Positions 11,401-21,972 are shown, counted from the stretch's first letter. The stretch: 64,000 bases of DNA from Bombus terrestris (GCF_910591885.1 NC_063274.1:15150164-15214163), one strand, 5' to 3'. Made by a program: numbers and translations. The notes: generated by a model not told the origin, from the letters alone.

Positions 11401-14400
11401 CTCTCCCCATTAAACTTTTCACTTCTCTAGAGGTTACTGAATTAATCCATCGTCTGAACCCCAGGAAAGCACCGGGACATGATCAAATAAATAACAAAGC
11501 AATTAAGGAACTACCTGTAAAAGGGATTGCACTCATTTCTTCAATTTTCAATGCAATTCTTCGCCTTGAATACTATCCCAAAACCTGGAAAACGTCACAA
11601 ATTACGCTCATCCCTAAACCCGGAAAACCAATACACGAAACTAGCTCCTATCGCCCAAATAATCTTCTACCCACTTTGTCAAAATTATTCGAAAAGTTGC
11701 TAACGAATCGACTCCTTTCACTCCTAGAGGATCTGAAAACCCTGCCAGATCATTAATTCGGTTTTTGGAAGCAGCATTCCACAATAGAGCAAATCCACCG
11801 AATAACACACAATATCAGCCAAACACTCGAAAAAAAAAAATATTGCTCAGCGGTATTCCTTGATATTCAACAGACATTCGACAAAGTATGGCATGAAGGG
11901 CTTCTTTACAAACATAAAAAAGTCCTACCACACACTTCCTACTCCATCCTAAAGTCCTACCTAACCAATAGGCAATTCGTGGTTAAATGCGCAGACGCCA
12001 TTACCACAACTTTCCCAGAAAAGAAGCGGGCATACCCCAAGGCAGTGTCCTCGGACCCCTTCTGTTCTTCATCTATACTGCCGATTTACCAATATCGATA
12101 GAATTAACCATAGCAACATTTGCTGACGACACAGCGCTATTAGCGTCCCACGCCAACCCGATAATAGCCTCATCCACTCTCCAGCGAGGTCTCGACTCAA
12201 TGGAGAAGTGGTTCCATAAATGGGGCTTCGAAATTAATGAAAAAAAATCCACACATGTAACCTTCACGCTGCGAAAACAAACCTGCCCGCAGGTCTCCAT
12301 TAACAATATAACAGTTCCTAACAAGGACACAGTCAGATACCTGGGCATGACTCTGGACAGGAGATTAACCTGGAAACAACATATCGTAGACAAATCTAAA
12401 CAACTCAGGGACATATTCAAAAAATTTTATTGGCTCATTAGCCATCGCTCCAACCTAAGCACGCAGAATAAGATTACGCTCTATAAGATCGTAGTAAAAC
12501 CTGTCTGGACCTACGGAATCCAACTATGGGGAACAGCAAGTAATTCCAACATTGAAATACTCCAACGCTTCCAATCGAAAACACTAAGATCCCTAATAAA
12601 TGCACCCTGGTATGTTACCAACGAAACAATCCACCGTGACCTCAAGATACCTACAGTCAAATATGAAATACACAAGTCCAGAAGCAGATATAACACAAGA
12701 GTCAACAACCACCACAACCCATTAGTCACCGAACTACTAGACACGGCGGACCAGATCCGCAGACTAAAAAGAAAATACCCTTTAGATTAAATCCTTAGAT
12801 CCTACTAGAACCAACAATATAAAACTATTATAAGCCATGTCATTGTATCACGCCAAATTAAGTTACTGAAAAGTCTCAACGAGAATTGATTGTAAATATT
12901 CTAATAAATAAAAAAAAAAAAAAAAAAAAGAAAAAACATTGAGTACAACTTAGACGCTAAAGATGAGTAGAATTCGTCATCCCGTTGACCGCGAATTCGT
13001 TATTGAGCCTAGGATCATTGTCATTAGCTTCTCGTGTATCTAATTATCGCGATTACTTTTCAAATTCCATCATAGTCATATTTATACTAGTAAATATCTC
13101 CTCTATTGCATAATGATCACGTCTAATGCCAATAGGGATTCGTTTCACGTCCTTAACCCTAACTCTAATCTTAACGCCAACTCGACATATATATATTGTC
13201 ACCATTTCAAGATTCTCAACCGAAGGGCTCAATAAGTATTGTCAATACGATATTGTCAATATTTACTGATAAATCGCATTTTCGTTGAGAACCATGAAAT
13301 ATTGACAATAGTATCGATTGTTTCAGGGCACCGCAATCACCTCATCTTACATTGCAGTTTCTATGCTTCGCTGCGAAACCTTCTCATTCACAATCCCTCG
13401 ATTTCAGATTGGTGAATTTCGCAGCGCGGAGCAACCTGTCTTACATTCCGTTCGCGTCGTCGACAATTAGGCAGATCGGTTGCGGTCGTGCAATTTACAC
13501 GGGCAGGTCCGGGCAATCGACAAGCAGTAGCACAGACACGCCAATAGCCGGCCGTACAATGGCAGTTGGATTCGGGGATCGCGTAGAGGCCCTCGTGTGC
13601 AATTACGGCCCACTCGATCGGAACACAGCAAGAGAACTGTACGAAGATGGTGTGCCGGCTCTTTGTCCACCGGGGACGATCCGCAGTTCACGATACCAAG
13701 CCCTCTGTCGTAAGTGTTTCCTCGTAGAGATGTTCCCGCCGGGGAACTCGCGCGATCGTTGTCGCCTCCTTTCTCTTCTCTCTGTTCTCTCCCTCGCTGA
13801 GTCTGCATACAGCGCTTGTTAACTATTTCCTTGGATGACGATTCTTGCGATGACGCGACGACGCGACATTAGAATCGTTTTCATGGAGTATTCGGATCGC
13901 TGTTCTCACGGGAGATTAGCTTCAGGTTATTCGATATATACGGAGTGGGTTAGTTCTGTTGCCAGAAGCTAATGGGAAACATAAGACACGATACGTACAA
14001 TCATCGTTAAAAGTCTATGCAACAATTTGTTACAACAAGAACAATGTGAAATGTTTTCGTTATCATAAATAACGGAATATTTAGGCTGCGTGCGCGTTGG
14101 TGACAATTTGTCACGCTCCCGTTCGCATCAACCGCAAGTTCAATTGTTTCTTTCTCCTATAAGCAGTTAAATGCTAGTCTTGCAATGTCCTTTAACGAAT
14201 GTCCTTTTCATAAATAACGAAAATATCGCGCGACAAATTGTCATTAGTGTGCTCATAGTCTCTGCGATATCGAAATGGTCGAGGATGAGAAAGGATGTCG
14301 TAGAGTAAGATTAAATAAGGGATTTAATGGTAAAACGGGGCAAGTAGATCTTTCCAGGCAAATTGCAGAAAATTGTTGCGTCAAGCTACAAAGGCTATGC

Positions 14401-17400
14401 AAAGCATTTTTGTAATACCGACAGTTATTTCCCAATGAAGAAGTTTTTTATGAGATTTTATATTTCACTTTCGTGGAATTAGATAACCAAATGAAGGCAC
14501 TTCTAAATCATGCGAAATTTAATATACTTGAACATAATTAATTAGTAGATATATAAAAGATACTTTCTTCCGACACTGTATCCGAACTCAGTATGCAACT
14601 ACGATTTAATAAATAATTTCGATTTATTATGTATGGATTTCATAAACATTTTAGTGAATCAAATTAGTCTGCCGATTGCACGAGATCACAAGTGTGACTC
14701 TTAATTATTTTGATTAACTTGCCATTAGTTTCCAATATTCATTTATACTATATATATTTTAACGCTATTTATGGACAGTTTTACAGTGTTTACATATCGA
14801 TACTATGTAAGATATACAGAACGGAATGTAATACTATTGACACTTCAATTGTTTAAAAATGTAGCAACCATGCCTATCAAATTTACGCTCATCAAGTTTC
14901 ATAGAATAACACGAATTGATTTTTAGCAGATCACACGCAAAAATAGTAAGGTTAATTTAAAAATAAGATCGAAGCATTCGCATGTTGACAGGACAAGATT
15001 GAAGTTGTATTGAAATAATGTTTTACTTTGCTTCATTGATTAGGTGTATCTTTATTTGCTACGTTATTTTTCAATGACTGCGAGAAAACGAGAACGATGT
15101 TGTTTTTGTCGAAATCTTAATATAACGCGGGAAATTGCAATTACGGTCTGCTCTTAAAATACTTCACAAGGTAGCAGGTAATTGCGATGAAAGTTTCGTT
15201 GAAATAACAAAATAAAAGTATAAACCGTCAATCTGCGAAAGAAAGACTGATTTTCTACGTTCAATTCAGTAGAAAACGGTCATAGTGAAATATACATTGT
15301 AAATATTGAAATACTACTCTGTCAAAAAATGAAATGCAGCCACCAGTTTGTATGTTATTTGTTTCTTCTTTTATTGCGTACAAAATATCGATTTTTCACA
15401 CGCTGAAATATGATGGACAAAAGAATGTTTTGCATAGTATTGCTTTGTTTGAAAAAAGTTTGTCGGATTTTATTTAAAAAATGATTTAGTTTGTTTATTT
15501 GTAGTAAAAGCTACTTTTAGGAAATTTATCTATAAAAAAGCAAATATTTGGCGTCGCGACTGATAAAATACATTTTTCAGCTTTTAAAGAATATCCTTAC
15601 TTCCTCTATTTTCCTCCGTTGCCTATTTTATTCTTCGCAAAAGTATGTTATTTCTTTGCAATTTCGGCGATGTCTGAACGATTCGTAAAATCCGTCGTTC
15701 GAGCGACTGTAAGAGCCGCGAAACTATTACCTCTGATTGCGAGATATAGGTACTTCAAGTTGCAGAACATTTCTATAAGTAGATATAGAAGGGGCAGGCT
15801 GAACATTAAGGGAGCGTCTCTACAATCTTATTCAGCACTCTGCTCCGGTATTGCTGAATCCTCCAGTTTCCCGAAAATGTACCTAGTTCCCTCGAAAATT
15901 TTCGCTTCTGTTTGAAACTGAACTTAGAACGAATGAACAGCAATAAAACCGTGACGCTGTTACCATTGCCAATCGAGTTACTTAAATCGATATCTTCTTA
16001 TTTTCGCCATTATTCGTTTAAATATCATTCAAATAATTCCTTACTAAAAATATGAATCATAAAGTGTTGAAATTTTACATGATATATCACTAACAATAAT
16101 ATGAAAACACACTATGACAGGAAGAATATCAGCAGAAGAGTAACGAATCACAAAACGTATCTCCGAAAACAAAATTTCATTTCCTATAAGCTTATACTAG
16201 CGTGAAATATTGCACGCGAAGATCTTTCTTCTTATCGCCTAAAATTATTTTTCAATAATTTAACAAGAGATACGTTTCCTTTTGAGTCGAACAAAATTAT
16301 ACACAAGTATTTACGTTAACTACATAACGTATTATTTATAATTACCTTATCTTTCGTTTCCAACTTTTTCCTTCGTGCGTGGAACATTCTGAAAAAGAGC
16401 GAGACCGAAGAGGAGCACAAAATGTAAAGTTACGCGATAAAAAAACTATAATAGCATCCTTCCCTGGAGTGTTGTTACAATTGGAAAAAGCAATAATCAT
16501 AGCAAGACAAACCTCGTTACACTGTTCGACTTTTTCCTCGCTGAAATTGCGTGACTCGTTCTGTGCACAACCTTTTTTATTCCTCGCGAAATCTTTTCCT
16601 CACCTTTTATCGCGATTCGACCACCGTCAACCAAATAATACACATAACGAAGATAAAAATTAATACGTTACAATGGAACGATCGTGACATAGCGTTCGTG
16701 ATTTCGGGTTAGTCGTATGATTCTCGTTACGAAAATTACTCGATCGTTTCTCAGTCGATTACGTATTCCAAGGGAAAGAAAATCTAAAATCCGTCGATGG
16801 AAACCAAGACCGGATGAAAGTTTTTGAGGCCTGGGATTATTGATCTAACCGAAGTTCCCTTTATAGAAAATTCGGGGGCGGGAATTAAAATGTATATACA
16901 TATATATCGATTAGATATTATAACAAGTATTCTTTGCTAATCTATAACAAAATTAAATAAATTTACGTAAATATGGAATGAGATTTATTGTATAATAAGT
17001 CATATTCAAATCTTTTTATTATGCATTATCAAAAAAGAGCTGCTTTCTTTTAATTTTTAAAAATGTTTAAATTTGAATTTCTTGTTATTGGCGTAAAATG
17101 AAATTTTTCTTGAACAGCGGTGTCAACAAAAATGTAGAAGGCTTCGGGGCTGTAACTCTTTTTAGTCCTCCTTCTTAATCCGCTCCTGATGGAAACGTCG
17201 CCAAGAACTTTGGCGGACAAAATTAATCCATTCGTCATCTAGTTTGGTTTCTTACCAGGTCTCAAACAGTACGCGTCTTACGACAGCGAAAGAATTATGT
17301 TAACTGCGCAAATAGCCATTTGATGACATCCATCCGCGTTTCCGCGTTAAGGTATCAATGTATCCCGATATTAATTAAACTGTAACTGTCATTTCTGTCA

Positions 17401-18186
17401 TCTCGTGCTGCGAATGACAAGTTCCCTATGATTATTCGTTTTCTATTCGAACACTCGGGACTCGAAGCCAAGAAACACAATAAAAGATATTTATTCCTAA
17501 TGAAACAAAATATAGATGTAACATTGAATAAAGAAATATATTTTTGACGCTTGAGAAGAGAATTTTATTGCTATCGATATTAGTTAACCATAAATTTATA
17601 ACGTGCTTGAAAAGTTGTGCTATTTACTTAAATTACCAAATATTGTGTAATTGTCTCATAACTGCAACCCTTCCAATTGCATATGGAACGAAAGATTTCG
17701 TATTTCGACGAGTTCAATAATTGTAATGTTACCTAAAAGACCAGTCGGAACAAACACGTCGAAACGCAAAGTAAAAAGAAGCACATGCAAATATTTTGTG
17801 CAGCCGCCGTAAGTATCAAACATCAATCTTCGTGGCAACATTACGTCGTAAGCAAATAAATCTCACCCAGCTTGGCTGTTTCCTCGCGAGTCGACATTTT
17901 CCCTCTTTCATGTCATCGAAAGGCAAACAAGGAAACCGATATATCGCGTGACTCGTTCCGTATACGAAAACAACGATCTACTATACCGATCGAAAATTCC
18001 TTCAAAGAACGCGTACATACACGTTACATACATAGAACAACGTTGCCGCGTTGGTCGCGATATTGTGCATGGATTTCAGTTATCTTTCCAATTTATACCG
18101 ACGAACTCGCTTGCGAGATCTCAATAAGGATAAGGTGGATGCTCGTTAAAGTTTTCCATGAGCACTGCCATTGAATGGAGAAAGAA

Positions 18187-18217
<31 letters not shown>

Positions 18218-18434
18218 CAAAGATAAGAAAAAAAGAAAAGAAAAATGATTGCCTCTATTAGAAAAGTTTCAGAAGCGGCAGTCGCAAAAGGTGCAGCACA
18301 AGATTCAACAGAAGCAAGATAAAAGGAACGATCGACCGATGAACAACGGGGCATTCTTAATCAAATCGACAATTTATCTTATTCAACTGGTATTATTATT
18401 GTTGTCGACCACTTATCGTCGTTCCCTGCTCTAG
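400..18434 (+). CDS. CAP-superfamily (venom allergen 5-like) gene, 5'-partial, five visible exons
   Basis: CAP/SCP proteins are mostly secreted, cysteine-rich proteins; insect members include the venom allergen 5 group. Five plus-strand segments match successive parts of a CAP domain. They are the HNxYR helix with its PGPQ motif, WDDELAHIARRW, VERFG...WYDEV, IGCGRA...LVCNYGP with the PALCPPG hinge, and a basic tail ending in a hydrophobic stretch. The exons are 400-570, 1315-1399, 5182-5317, 13327-13709 and 18262-18434. They total 948 nt (316 codons) and every junction keeps phase. The signal peptide is missing because the gene runs off the left edge. The usual GH(Y/F)TQ(M/L)VW motif is not intact, so the gene could be divergent, mis-assembled or decaying. 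Introns hold a pogo-like element, a candidate LTR and a Jockey copy. The family call is firm; the last exon and exact function are inference. Confidence 0.75.
571..1314 (+). other. CAP intron 1 (744 bp)
   Basis: The intron is bounded by GT at 571 and AG at 1313-1314 (TTTTGACAG). It is AT-rich. Short open frames inside it show no similarity I recognise. Confidence 0.65.
1315..1399 (+). CDS. CAP gene, exon b (WDDELAHIARRW)
   Basis: The 85-nt exon encodes IWDDELAHIARRWVVQC, then NLLEKDQCRDV and one extra base. The WDDELAxIAxRWxxQC block with the following DxCRxV is highly diagnostic of CAP proteins, and both cysteines are in family positions. The 3' boundary is the unusual part. A GT donor at 1404 would leave the next exon out of frame. 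Ending at 1399 before GCAAGT keeps phase 1 and creates GAA (Glu) across the junction, giving the conserved VERF string. A GC-AG intron is therefore inferred. Confidence 0.75.
1400..1405 (+). other. Non-canonical GC splice donor (GCAAGT) of CAP intron 2
   Basis: GCAAGT after ...GTTG fits the known GC-AG donor consensus except at the last exon bases. It is chosen over the GT at 1404 because only this choice keeps frame with the exon at 5182 and restores the family motif VERF. Confidence 0.6.
1797..2264 (+). mobile_element. Candidate solo LTR
   Basis: The segment starts TGTAGCGGCAC and ends GCTGTAACA, giving the TG...CA ends of an LTR. It is GC-richer than its surroundings. It has a TATA box (TATAAATA, 1976-1983) followed about 30 nt later by CAGTTATACGAG, which could be an initiator, and a short ATACGAGTT direct repeat. 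No matching target-site duplication was found and no second LTR or internal region is present, so the assignment is tentative. It could instead be an unrelated promoter-like segment. Confidence 0.3.
3283..3848 (+). mobile_element. pogo/Tigger-like deletion element (Tc1/mariner superfamily)
   Basis: The element is flanked by TA on both sides (3281-3282 and 3849-3850). Terminal inverted repeats start CAGTAGAACCTCCATTAT on the left and, read from the right end on the other strand, CAGTAGAAGCTCGATTAT. About 20 of the first 24 bases match. Both ends carry further GATTAT(C/T)CGA-like subterminal repeats, as pogo/Tigger elements do. At 566 bp it is far too short to be autonomous and keeps only a relic of the transposase N-terminus. 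Confidence 0.75.
3498..3575 (+). pseudogene. Relic of CENP-B/pogo-type helix-turn-helix transposase
   Basis: This frame reads RLGSGETVTEIAVICGISK and then diverges to a stop. It matches the layout of the N-terminal DNA-binding helix-turn-helix of pogo/Tigger transposases, in which a KGES-type turn is followed by IA...GVSKSTV. Its position inside the pogo-like inverted repeats supports the reading. The catalytic domain is absent. Confidence 0.5.
5182..5317 (+). CDS. CAP gene, exon c (VERFG...WYDEV)
   Basis: The first two bases complete the Glu codon of VERF. The exon then reads RFGVWQNVHVLDMYSVG..., an STARIRFHIQSWYDEVEDFD block, and ends SAEFG. WYDEVxDF is a conserved CAP block, and the RFxVxQN segment matches the family RFxVGQN with Gly replaced by Trp. 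The acceptor is CTTTTGTAG (5173-5181). The donor is GTGAGC at 5318, phase 2. CpG-rich codon use contrasts with the AT-rich introns on both sides. Confidence 0.75.
9181..10131 (+). CDS. Family A copy 1 ORF1: gag-like zinc-knuckle protein, N-terminus missing
   Basis: The frame is open from the truncation point to TAA at 10129-10131. The stretch from the first ATG (9238) is 297 codons, but the frame upstream encodes PPAPIFIDDVIDIQ, typical of the region just before the PRE_C2HC domain, so 9238 is not the natural start. The PRE_C2HC-like region covers roughly residues 15-130 of the 297. Three zinc knuckles follow at about 140-195: CKRCQRYGHTQKYC, CVKCAGSHPTDQC and CIHCQGEHLANYKGC. A Q/N-rich tail with a coiled-coil-like RLEKLIEKQTEQ segment ends the protein. 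The role would be RNA binding in the retrotransposition particle. ORF2 starts 5 nt after the stop. Confidence 0.8.
   Translation, partial: HKKTPPAPIFIDDVIDIQSMTKTIQKEIGKEEYKLKISNNSVKVLPTTPDAYRKLTKLLKTLNANFHTYQLKQERTFRVVLRNIHHSVDLDEVKFELLKLGHDVTNISNIRHRITKNPLSLFFIDIKQKENNKEIYNVNRLMNSIVKFEPPLVKKEIVQCKRCQRYGHTQKYCNHNFWCVKCAGSHPTDQCTKSSETPAKCIHCQGEHLANYKGCLAYETLHNNKYPKLRPKEITKQEPRPKKFSTPSISYAQAAQGNINNSKTHSGHSENSVPTSQNTDNFTRLEKLIEKQTEQINNLLSLLTLFMDKLIRTEAK
10137..12790 (+). pseudogene. Family A copy 1 ORF2: endonuclease-reverse transcriptase, broken
   Basis: ORF2 starts at the ATG at 10137 with an APE-type endonuclease (LWNANG, SETHF, GGDYNAKHTQWGS). The reverse transcriptase follows (RKAPGHD, LIPKPGKP, GIPQGSVLGPLLFFIYTADLP, catalytic FADD near 12124, YLGMTLD) and the C-terminal thumb region ends at 12790. 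It is inactive. A 19-bp tandem duplication near 10680-10700 shifts frame, a second shift lies near 10795, a nonsense codon at 11754 replaces the Gln expected in DHQFGF, and a third shift lies near 12010-12030. RT continues in the 11987-12790 frame. The copy at 21973-24626 shares all these lesions. Confidence 0.85.
13089..13197 (+). repeat. Dispersed ~110-bp repeat, copy 1
   Basis: The segment from AGTAAATATCTCC to CGACATATATATAT recurs at 27737-27846 in the same orientation with about eight differences. It contains a 6-nt periodic stretch (CCTTAA, CCCTAA, CTCTAA, TCTTAA). The flanks of the two copies are unrelated, so this is a dispersed repeat, probably a fragment of an unidentified element. 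Confidence 0.75.
13327..13709 (+). CDS. CAP gene, exon d (IGCGRA...LVCNYGP...PALCPPG)
   Basis: The acceptor TTGTTTCAG (AG at 13325-13326) gives the right phase after exon c, and the frame is open to a perfect GTAAGT donor at 13710. The right half is clear CAP: IGCGRAIYTG, then a longer than usual Ser/Thr-rich insert, ALVCNYGP, and the hinge LYEDGVPALCPPGT ending RYQALC. The left half is odd. HLTLQFLCFAAKPS may be a degraded GHYTQxxWAxTS block, followed by about 30 extra residues before IGCG. An in-frame 63-nt intron (GT at 13412, AG at 13474, phase 0) could remove most of these. Alternatively the exon starts at 13471. Cysteines in the hinge are retained. Confidence 0.7.
13710..18261 (+). other. 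CAP intron 4 (about 4.55 kb)
   Basis: The intron is bounded by GTAAGT at 13710 and the proposed acceptor CCTCTATTAG at 18252-18261. It is AT-rich with an (AG)n run near 18189-18217. Open frames at 15619-15915, 16379-16663 and 17872-18174 have no family signature and I do not call them genes. Confidence 0.45.
18189..18217 (+). repeat. (AG)n microsatellite
   Basis: This is an uninterrupted AG dinucleotide run of about 29 nt just upstream of the proposed last CAP exon. It makes the polypyrimidine context of that exon's acceptor poor. Confidence 0.95.
18262..18434 (+). CDS. CAP gene, candidate terminal exon: basic tail plus hydrophobic C-terminus
   Basis: Two bases after CCTCTATTAG complete the Gln codon left open by exon d. 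The frame then reads KFQKRQSQKVQHKIQQKQDK, RNDRPMNNGAF and a hydrophobic stretch STIYLIQLVLLLLSTTY before RRSLL and a TAG stop at 18432-18434. An AATAAA follows 8 nt later. Phase agreement, the stop and the poly(A) signal support a real last exon. The tail would make the protein membrane-associated, or could act as a GPI-type signal, although the RRSLL end is unusual for that. No family match supports it directly, so it remains a prediction. Confidence 0.4.
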
Positions 18435-21400
18435 CACTACCAATAAACCATATTCACCAGGTAAATCGTTTTTTCTTTCTCTTCCTTCCCGTTGATTCGG
18501 TGCACAATAGCGTACAGAAAGTCTTCGAACAGATGGAATTTTTTAGGCTTGTTCTTTACAAAAAAATTGAAAGAATCTTAACTGATATTGCACCAATGAA
18601 CGACTCCTGATTATTGATGTTTGTGTATTTCCGCAAAGAACGAGCGATTTAACGTATTCAAAGAGTTACAGGGGAAAATCTATCCGGTCGAAGGTTTTTC
18701 CTCCGTTATTGTAGTTTGTAGAAAATTAATATTATATTATCGCATTGTATATTTGAGTAACTTTTCGTTAATTAATCTTCTTACTGTTATTATATTAATC
18801 GCTTAACGTTGATATTCTTAAATAGTTTCTTTTCCTTGTTCGAATTTCTTATTTTCCTTGAACTTTATTTTCCATTATCATCGGCAATTATTCATTTATT
18901 CATTTGTTATTGATTTATTACCCTTTATTTATTCTATTTACTTATTAGCAATTTATTTTTAGCAATTCTTACACAAATGTTCACTCGAATAATGTTTCAA
19001 TTTTCTCTCAGTTTTTTCTCACAACTGATATGTTCCAATTGTTGTACAACAAATATGTATTGTTACAAGAGATCTTTACAAGGTAATAAAACAATTTTTA
19101 TCTTATAACGTAATAATGTTTGATGTCCAATCTCTGAATGTTTCATAATACTCGAAAGTAAATTATAGTAACGGAAAGGAAAGCTAGTTACAACTGTATA
19201 GCGCTTTTGAGGAATTTCAAATTCATGGGAGTTTTGTCTTTGCATACGTCTGCAAATACTAGAAAGTGGGACAAGCCAAACATGCGTTGTAGTTGAAAGC
19301 AAACATTTCAGAACTTAATCGTCTCAAGAACTGCTAAAAACGTGATTATATTCTTCTCTAAATTTCTGAACGTGTCTTGCAAATGTTACTTAATTACAAT
19401 ATAACGCACTAAAATGTTTCTACAAATTGCATGCCAATCACGCCGCTGCACCTAACCCAGATCTGTAAAACCTACTCACAGTACATGTAAGTACACTTCA
19501 TTTCATTTAAAATCCCATGATTTCCACGTCAGAAGTTTCTTCTCATATACTTTTTATCTATTTTCATTCTCAACACGGATAGTTAATATTTCTCGTGATT
19601 AATCTCTCATATTGATTTTATAAAAATCTTACGCTAACCCCAAGAAGTCTGAACCCTCTCGCCTTCATCGGTTTATTTCCGATTAAACCGTATTTCTCTA
19701 TCATCAGAAAATCTGTCAAAAGGATCGAGAAAACTATAAAATAATCACTGTTATATGCATAACTTCTTCTTCCAATTTTACGCTGGAAGCTTTCTTTAAA
19801 ACATAAGAAATCATTTTCTCGATCGAAACGAGAACGACATTATGCAGTAAGTAAATTCGATTGGATCTAATTGAAATTTCAGAAACCCATTTACGAGGCA
19901 GATTCATTTGATTACCCCTAAAACATCACTGCCCAACGATCACCGGTGTCACGACAACGACATTAATCTCCATTCGCCTTTTCATTACAGTTTAACCACT
20001 GTTTATGCCATAGTCACTGGGTCGGCTCATTAGCCGCGATAACGAGGAACGTGGATCGTAGAGCGATTAGACGTGTGTTTAACGTGGACTTTTACTCGAT
20101 CAATTTGCCGAGGTCCGTTACTTTTTGCCAGCTCGAAGAATTTGATCGGACGATTAAACGACCGTGACGAAGCAACATGGCCGTTGGGTGCAAAAAGAAA
20201 CGGATCTAACTTGTCCAGGCGATAATTGAAAGAGACAGGCCGAAAGGAGAATCGAGCGAGACGATTGATGAATATTTCAGCGGGGATCAGGTCGAGAATT
20301 ACGAGGCGAAAAAAGGAAGCTTCACGGTGGTAACAGCTGGCCGTCATCGAAGGTTTCGCGAAAGAAGAAACGAAAAAATCGATGTTCTGTAAGTGGAACG
20401 ATGTCCTTGCCCGTTTTGCGTTATTTTCTTGTTTGGCCGCAACGTCGGAACGTTTCGTGGCATGTCTGTTGCTTGACGCGTCGTTGAGTGGTTTGTTCCA
20501 TCGGTTCGGTTGCCCTTTCCTTTTTTTTTTCTTTGGGAATGGGAGCGCTCGCGCGAATGAAATTTCGATTCCATTCTTATTTTGCAAAAATCATTTTTGC
20601 GCGCTAAGAGAACGTGAGTTTAAAACGGGATATTTTTTTCGAGCGTTTCAAACAATTCCATTGGTGAAAATTCTGTTTGCATGATGATGTTTATAGAGCA
20701 ATCGTTATAGATACAAATAGTATTTGATATGCATATGGACTCCGTAACTTGATCATAAGTACAGAATACTGTAAATGCAAAAATACTATACGCATCACTT
20801 TTTTTCGATCTTATTGATTATTTTAAGATCATTTGATCTTAAAGTAATATCATATACGAATGATGTTCATTACTATAAATCGATAAATTCATCTTTGTAT
20901 GTATTATGATTATGAATATGAATGAATATGAATGATTATGAATAAAGAAATAGAATCTAAATAAAAATTTGTTCCATTTACCAAATATGATGAATACTTT
21001 ATTTAAATATTTTATACATTTTTTTACACTTACATTTCTAATAAATGTACAAATACAAGAGGACCTATAATCTTATGACAAAGAATATTTTCCCAGTTGT
21101 TACACCAATTTATTCGTCGGTCGGAATTATTTTGTTTCGAGCATTTTATTATAAAATTTTCGGAAGCAACAATCGATATGTCAAACATGTTGTATAAGAA
21201 ATACTATTACACTCATTTCAACAATTTGTGTATATTTAATTTCCGATTTTTTTAGGTCCAGTATCATATTATAAATTAATGGGAATCCGTAATCCAATTA
21301 ATAATTGTAATAATAGGAGATGTAACTTCTATGAATAAAATTTAATGAAATTGCCCAATTCATCTAAATAACAAAATGGCATCACCTGAAGAATTCTACA

Positions 21401-21831
21401 ATGTAATATAAATTTCTCGTTCTATATATAACATGTATGTAGGTACAATATATCGAATATGATAGAACTTCATTTGTCTGAAATGTTTCTTTAAATAAAA
21501 ATACGACAAATAAATAAATTAATATTCTAACGAAAGTTATAAATCGAGAAGTTAAAGGCTGTAGGATATAGATTTTTCTCTTACAATTTCATAGTTCTAC
21601 CGTGTTAGGTTTTCGTCCATTACGAGCTCAGTACTCATGCAGAGAACGAAGTAATTGATACTTGTAATTTCTGACTTGTAAAATTTCAATAATGATATTA
21701 ATTGAATTCCAAAAAAAGAAGGTAAGATAAGAACCGATCGAAGATCCATTGAAAATTTTATTTTTCAAACATTACATTTATACATTACGAAACATTACAT
21801 TGGCCGATTCGATCAACGTAATTATTGTGGC
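18435..21831. other. Intergenic, no gene identified
   Basis: The stretch is mostly AT-rich. A CpG-rich island at about 20020-20600 carries a 185-codon open frame on the minus strand (20030-20587) that is rich in Lys/Arg/Ser and has no recognisable domain. A second frame overlaps it on the same strand. I see no splice or start context to favour a gene and treat it as unassigned; it could be a regulatory island. Confidence 0.5.
18442..18447 (+). promoter_or_regulatory. Candidate polyadenylation signal AATAAA of the CAP gene
   Basis: AATAAA lies 8 nt after the proposed CAP stop codon. The hexamer is common in AT-rich DNA, so it is supportive only because of its position. Confidence 0.35.
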
Positions 21832-21843
21832 ATTGTCATAATC
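21832..21843. repeat. Candidate target-site duplication, left copy (family A copy 2)
   Basis: ATTGTCATAATC here matches ATTGTCGTAATC at 26010-26021 with one mismatch in 12. The two flank the 3' and 5' ends of the minus-strand Jockey copy. One mismatch in an otherwise young insertion leaves some doubt. Confidence 0.5.
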
Positions 21844-21972
21844 TTTTCTTTTTATTTATTAGAATATTTACAATCAATTCTCGTTGAGACTTTTCAGTAA
21901 CTTAATTTGGCGTGATACAATGACATGGCTTATAATAGTTTTATATTGTTGGTTCTAGTAGGATCTAAGGAT

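Larger units (their letters stand above)
9164..12930 (+). mobile_element. Jockey-clade non-LTR retrotransposon, family A copy 1, 5'-truncated
   Basis: The order is a gag-like ORF1 with zinc knuckles, an ORF2 with endonuclease and reverse transcriptase, then AATAAATA and a poly(A) run to 12930. The absence of an LTR and the PRE_C2HC-type ORF1 fit the Jockey clade. Comparison with the copy at 21844-26009 shows shared sequence beginning abruptly at 9164, inside ORF1, so this copy is 5'-truncated as usual for target-primed insertion. No convincing target-site duplication was found. It lies in sense orientation in CAP intron 3, so its polyadenylation signals could interfere with that transcript (inference). 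Confidence 0.9.
5318..13326 (+). other. CAP intron 3 (about 8.0 kb)
   Basis: The intron runs from GTGAGC at 5318 to the acceptor TTGTTTCAG ending at 13326. It holds a C/T-rich run (about 5380-5430), the 5'-truncated Jockey copy (9164-12930) and a dispersed 110-bp repeat (13089-13197). In 5431-9163 I see only AT-rich DNA and short chance ORFs. I looked there for a separate exon carrying the missing GHYTQ motif and did not find one. Confidence 0.55.

Noticed and set aside
13467..13808. Minus-strand 113-codon frame
   Set aside because: It is the shadow of CAP exon d; the plus strand carries the IGCG and LVCNYGP motifs.
15310..15600. Possible Tc1-like MITE beginning ACTCTGTCAAAAAATGAAA
   Set aside because: I could not find a matching inverted end or flanking TA pair at a sensible distance.
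15619..18174. Open frames of 60-100 codons in CAP intron 4
   Set aside because: No domain motif, no paired splice sites and no composition shift; lengths are within chance for this base composition.
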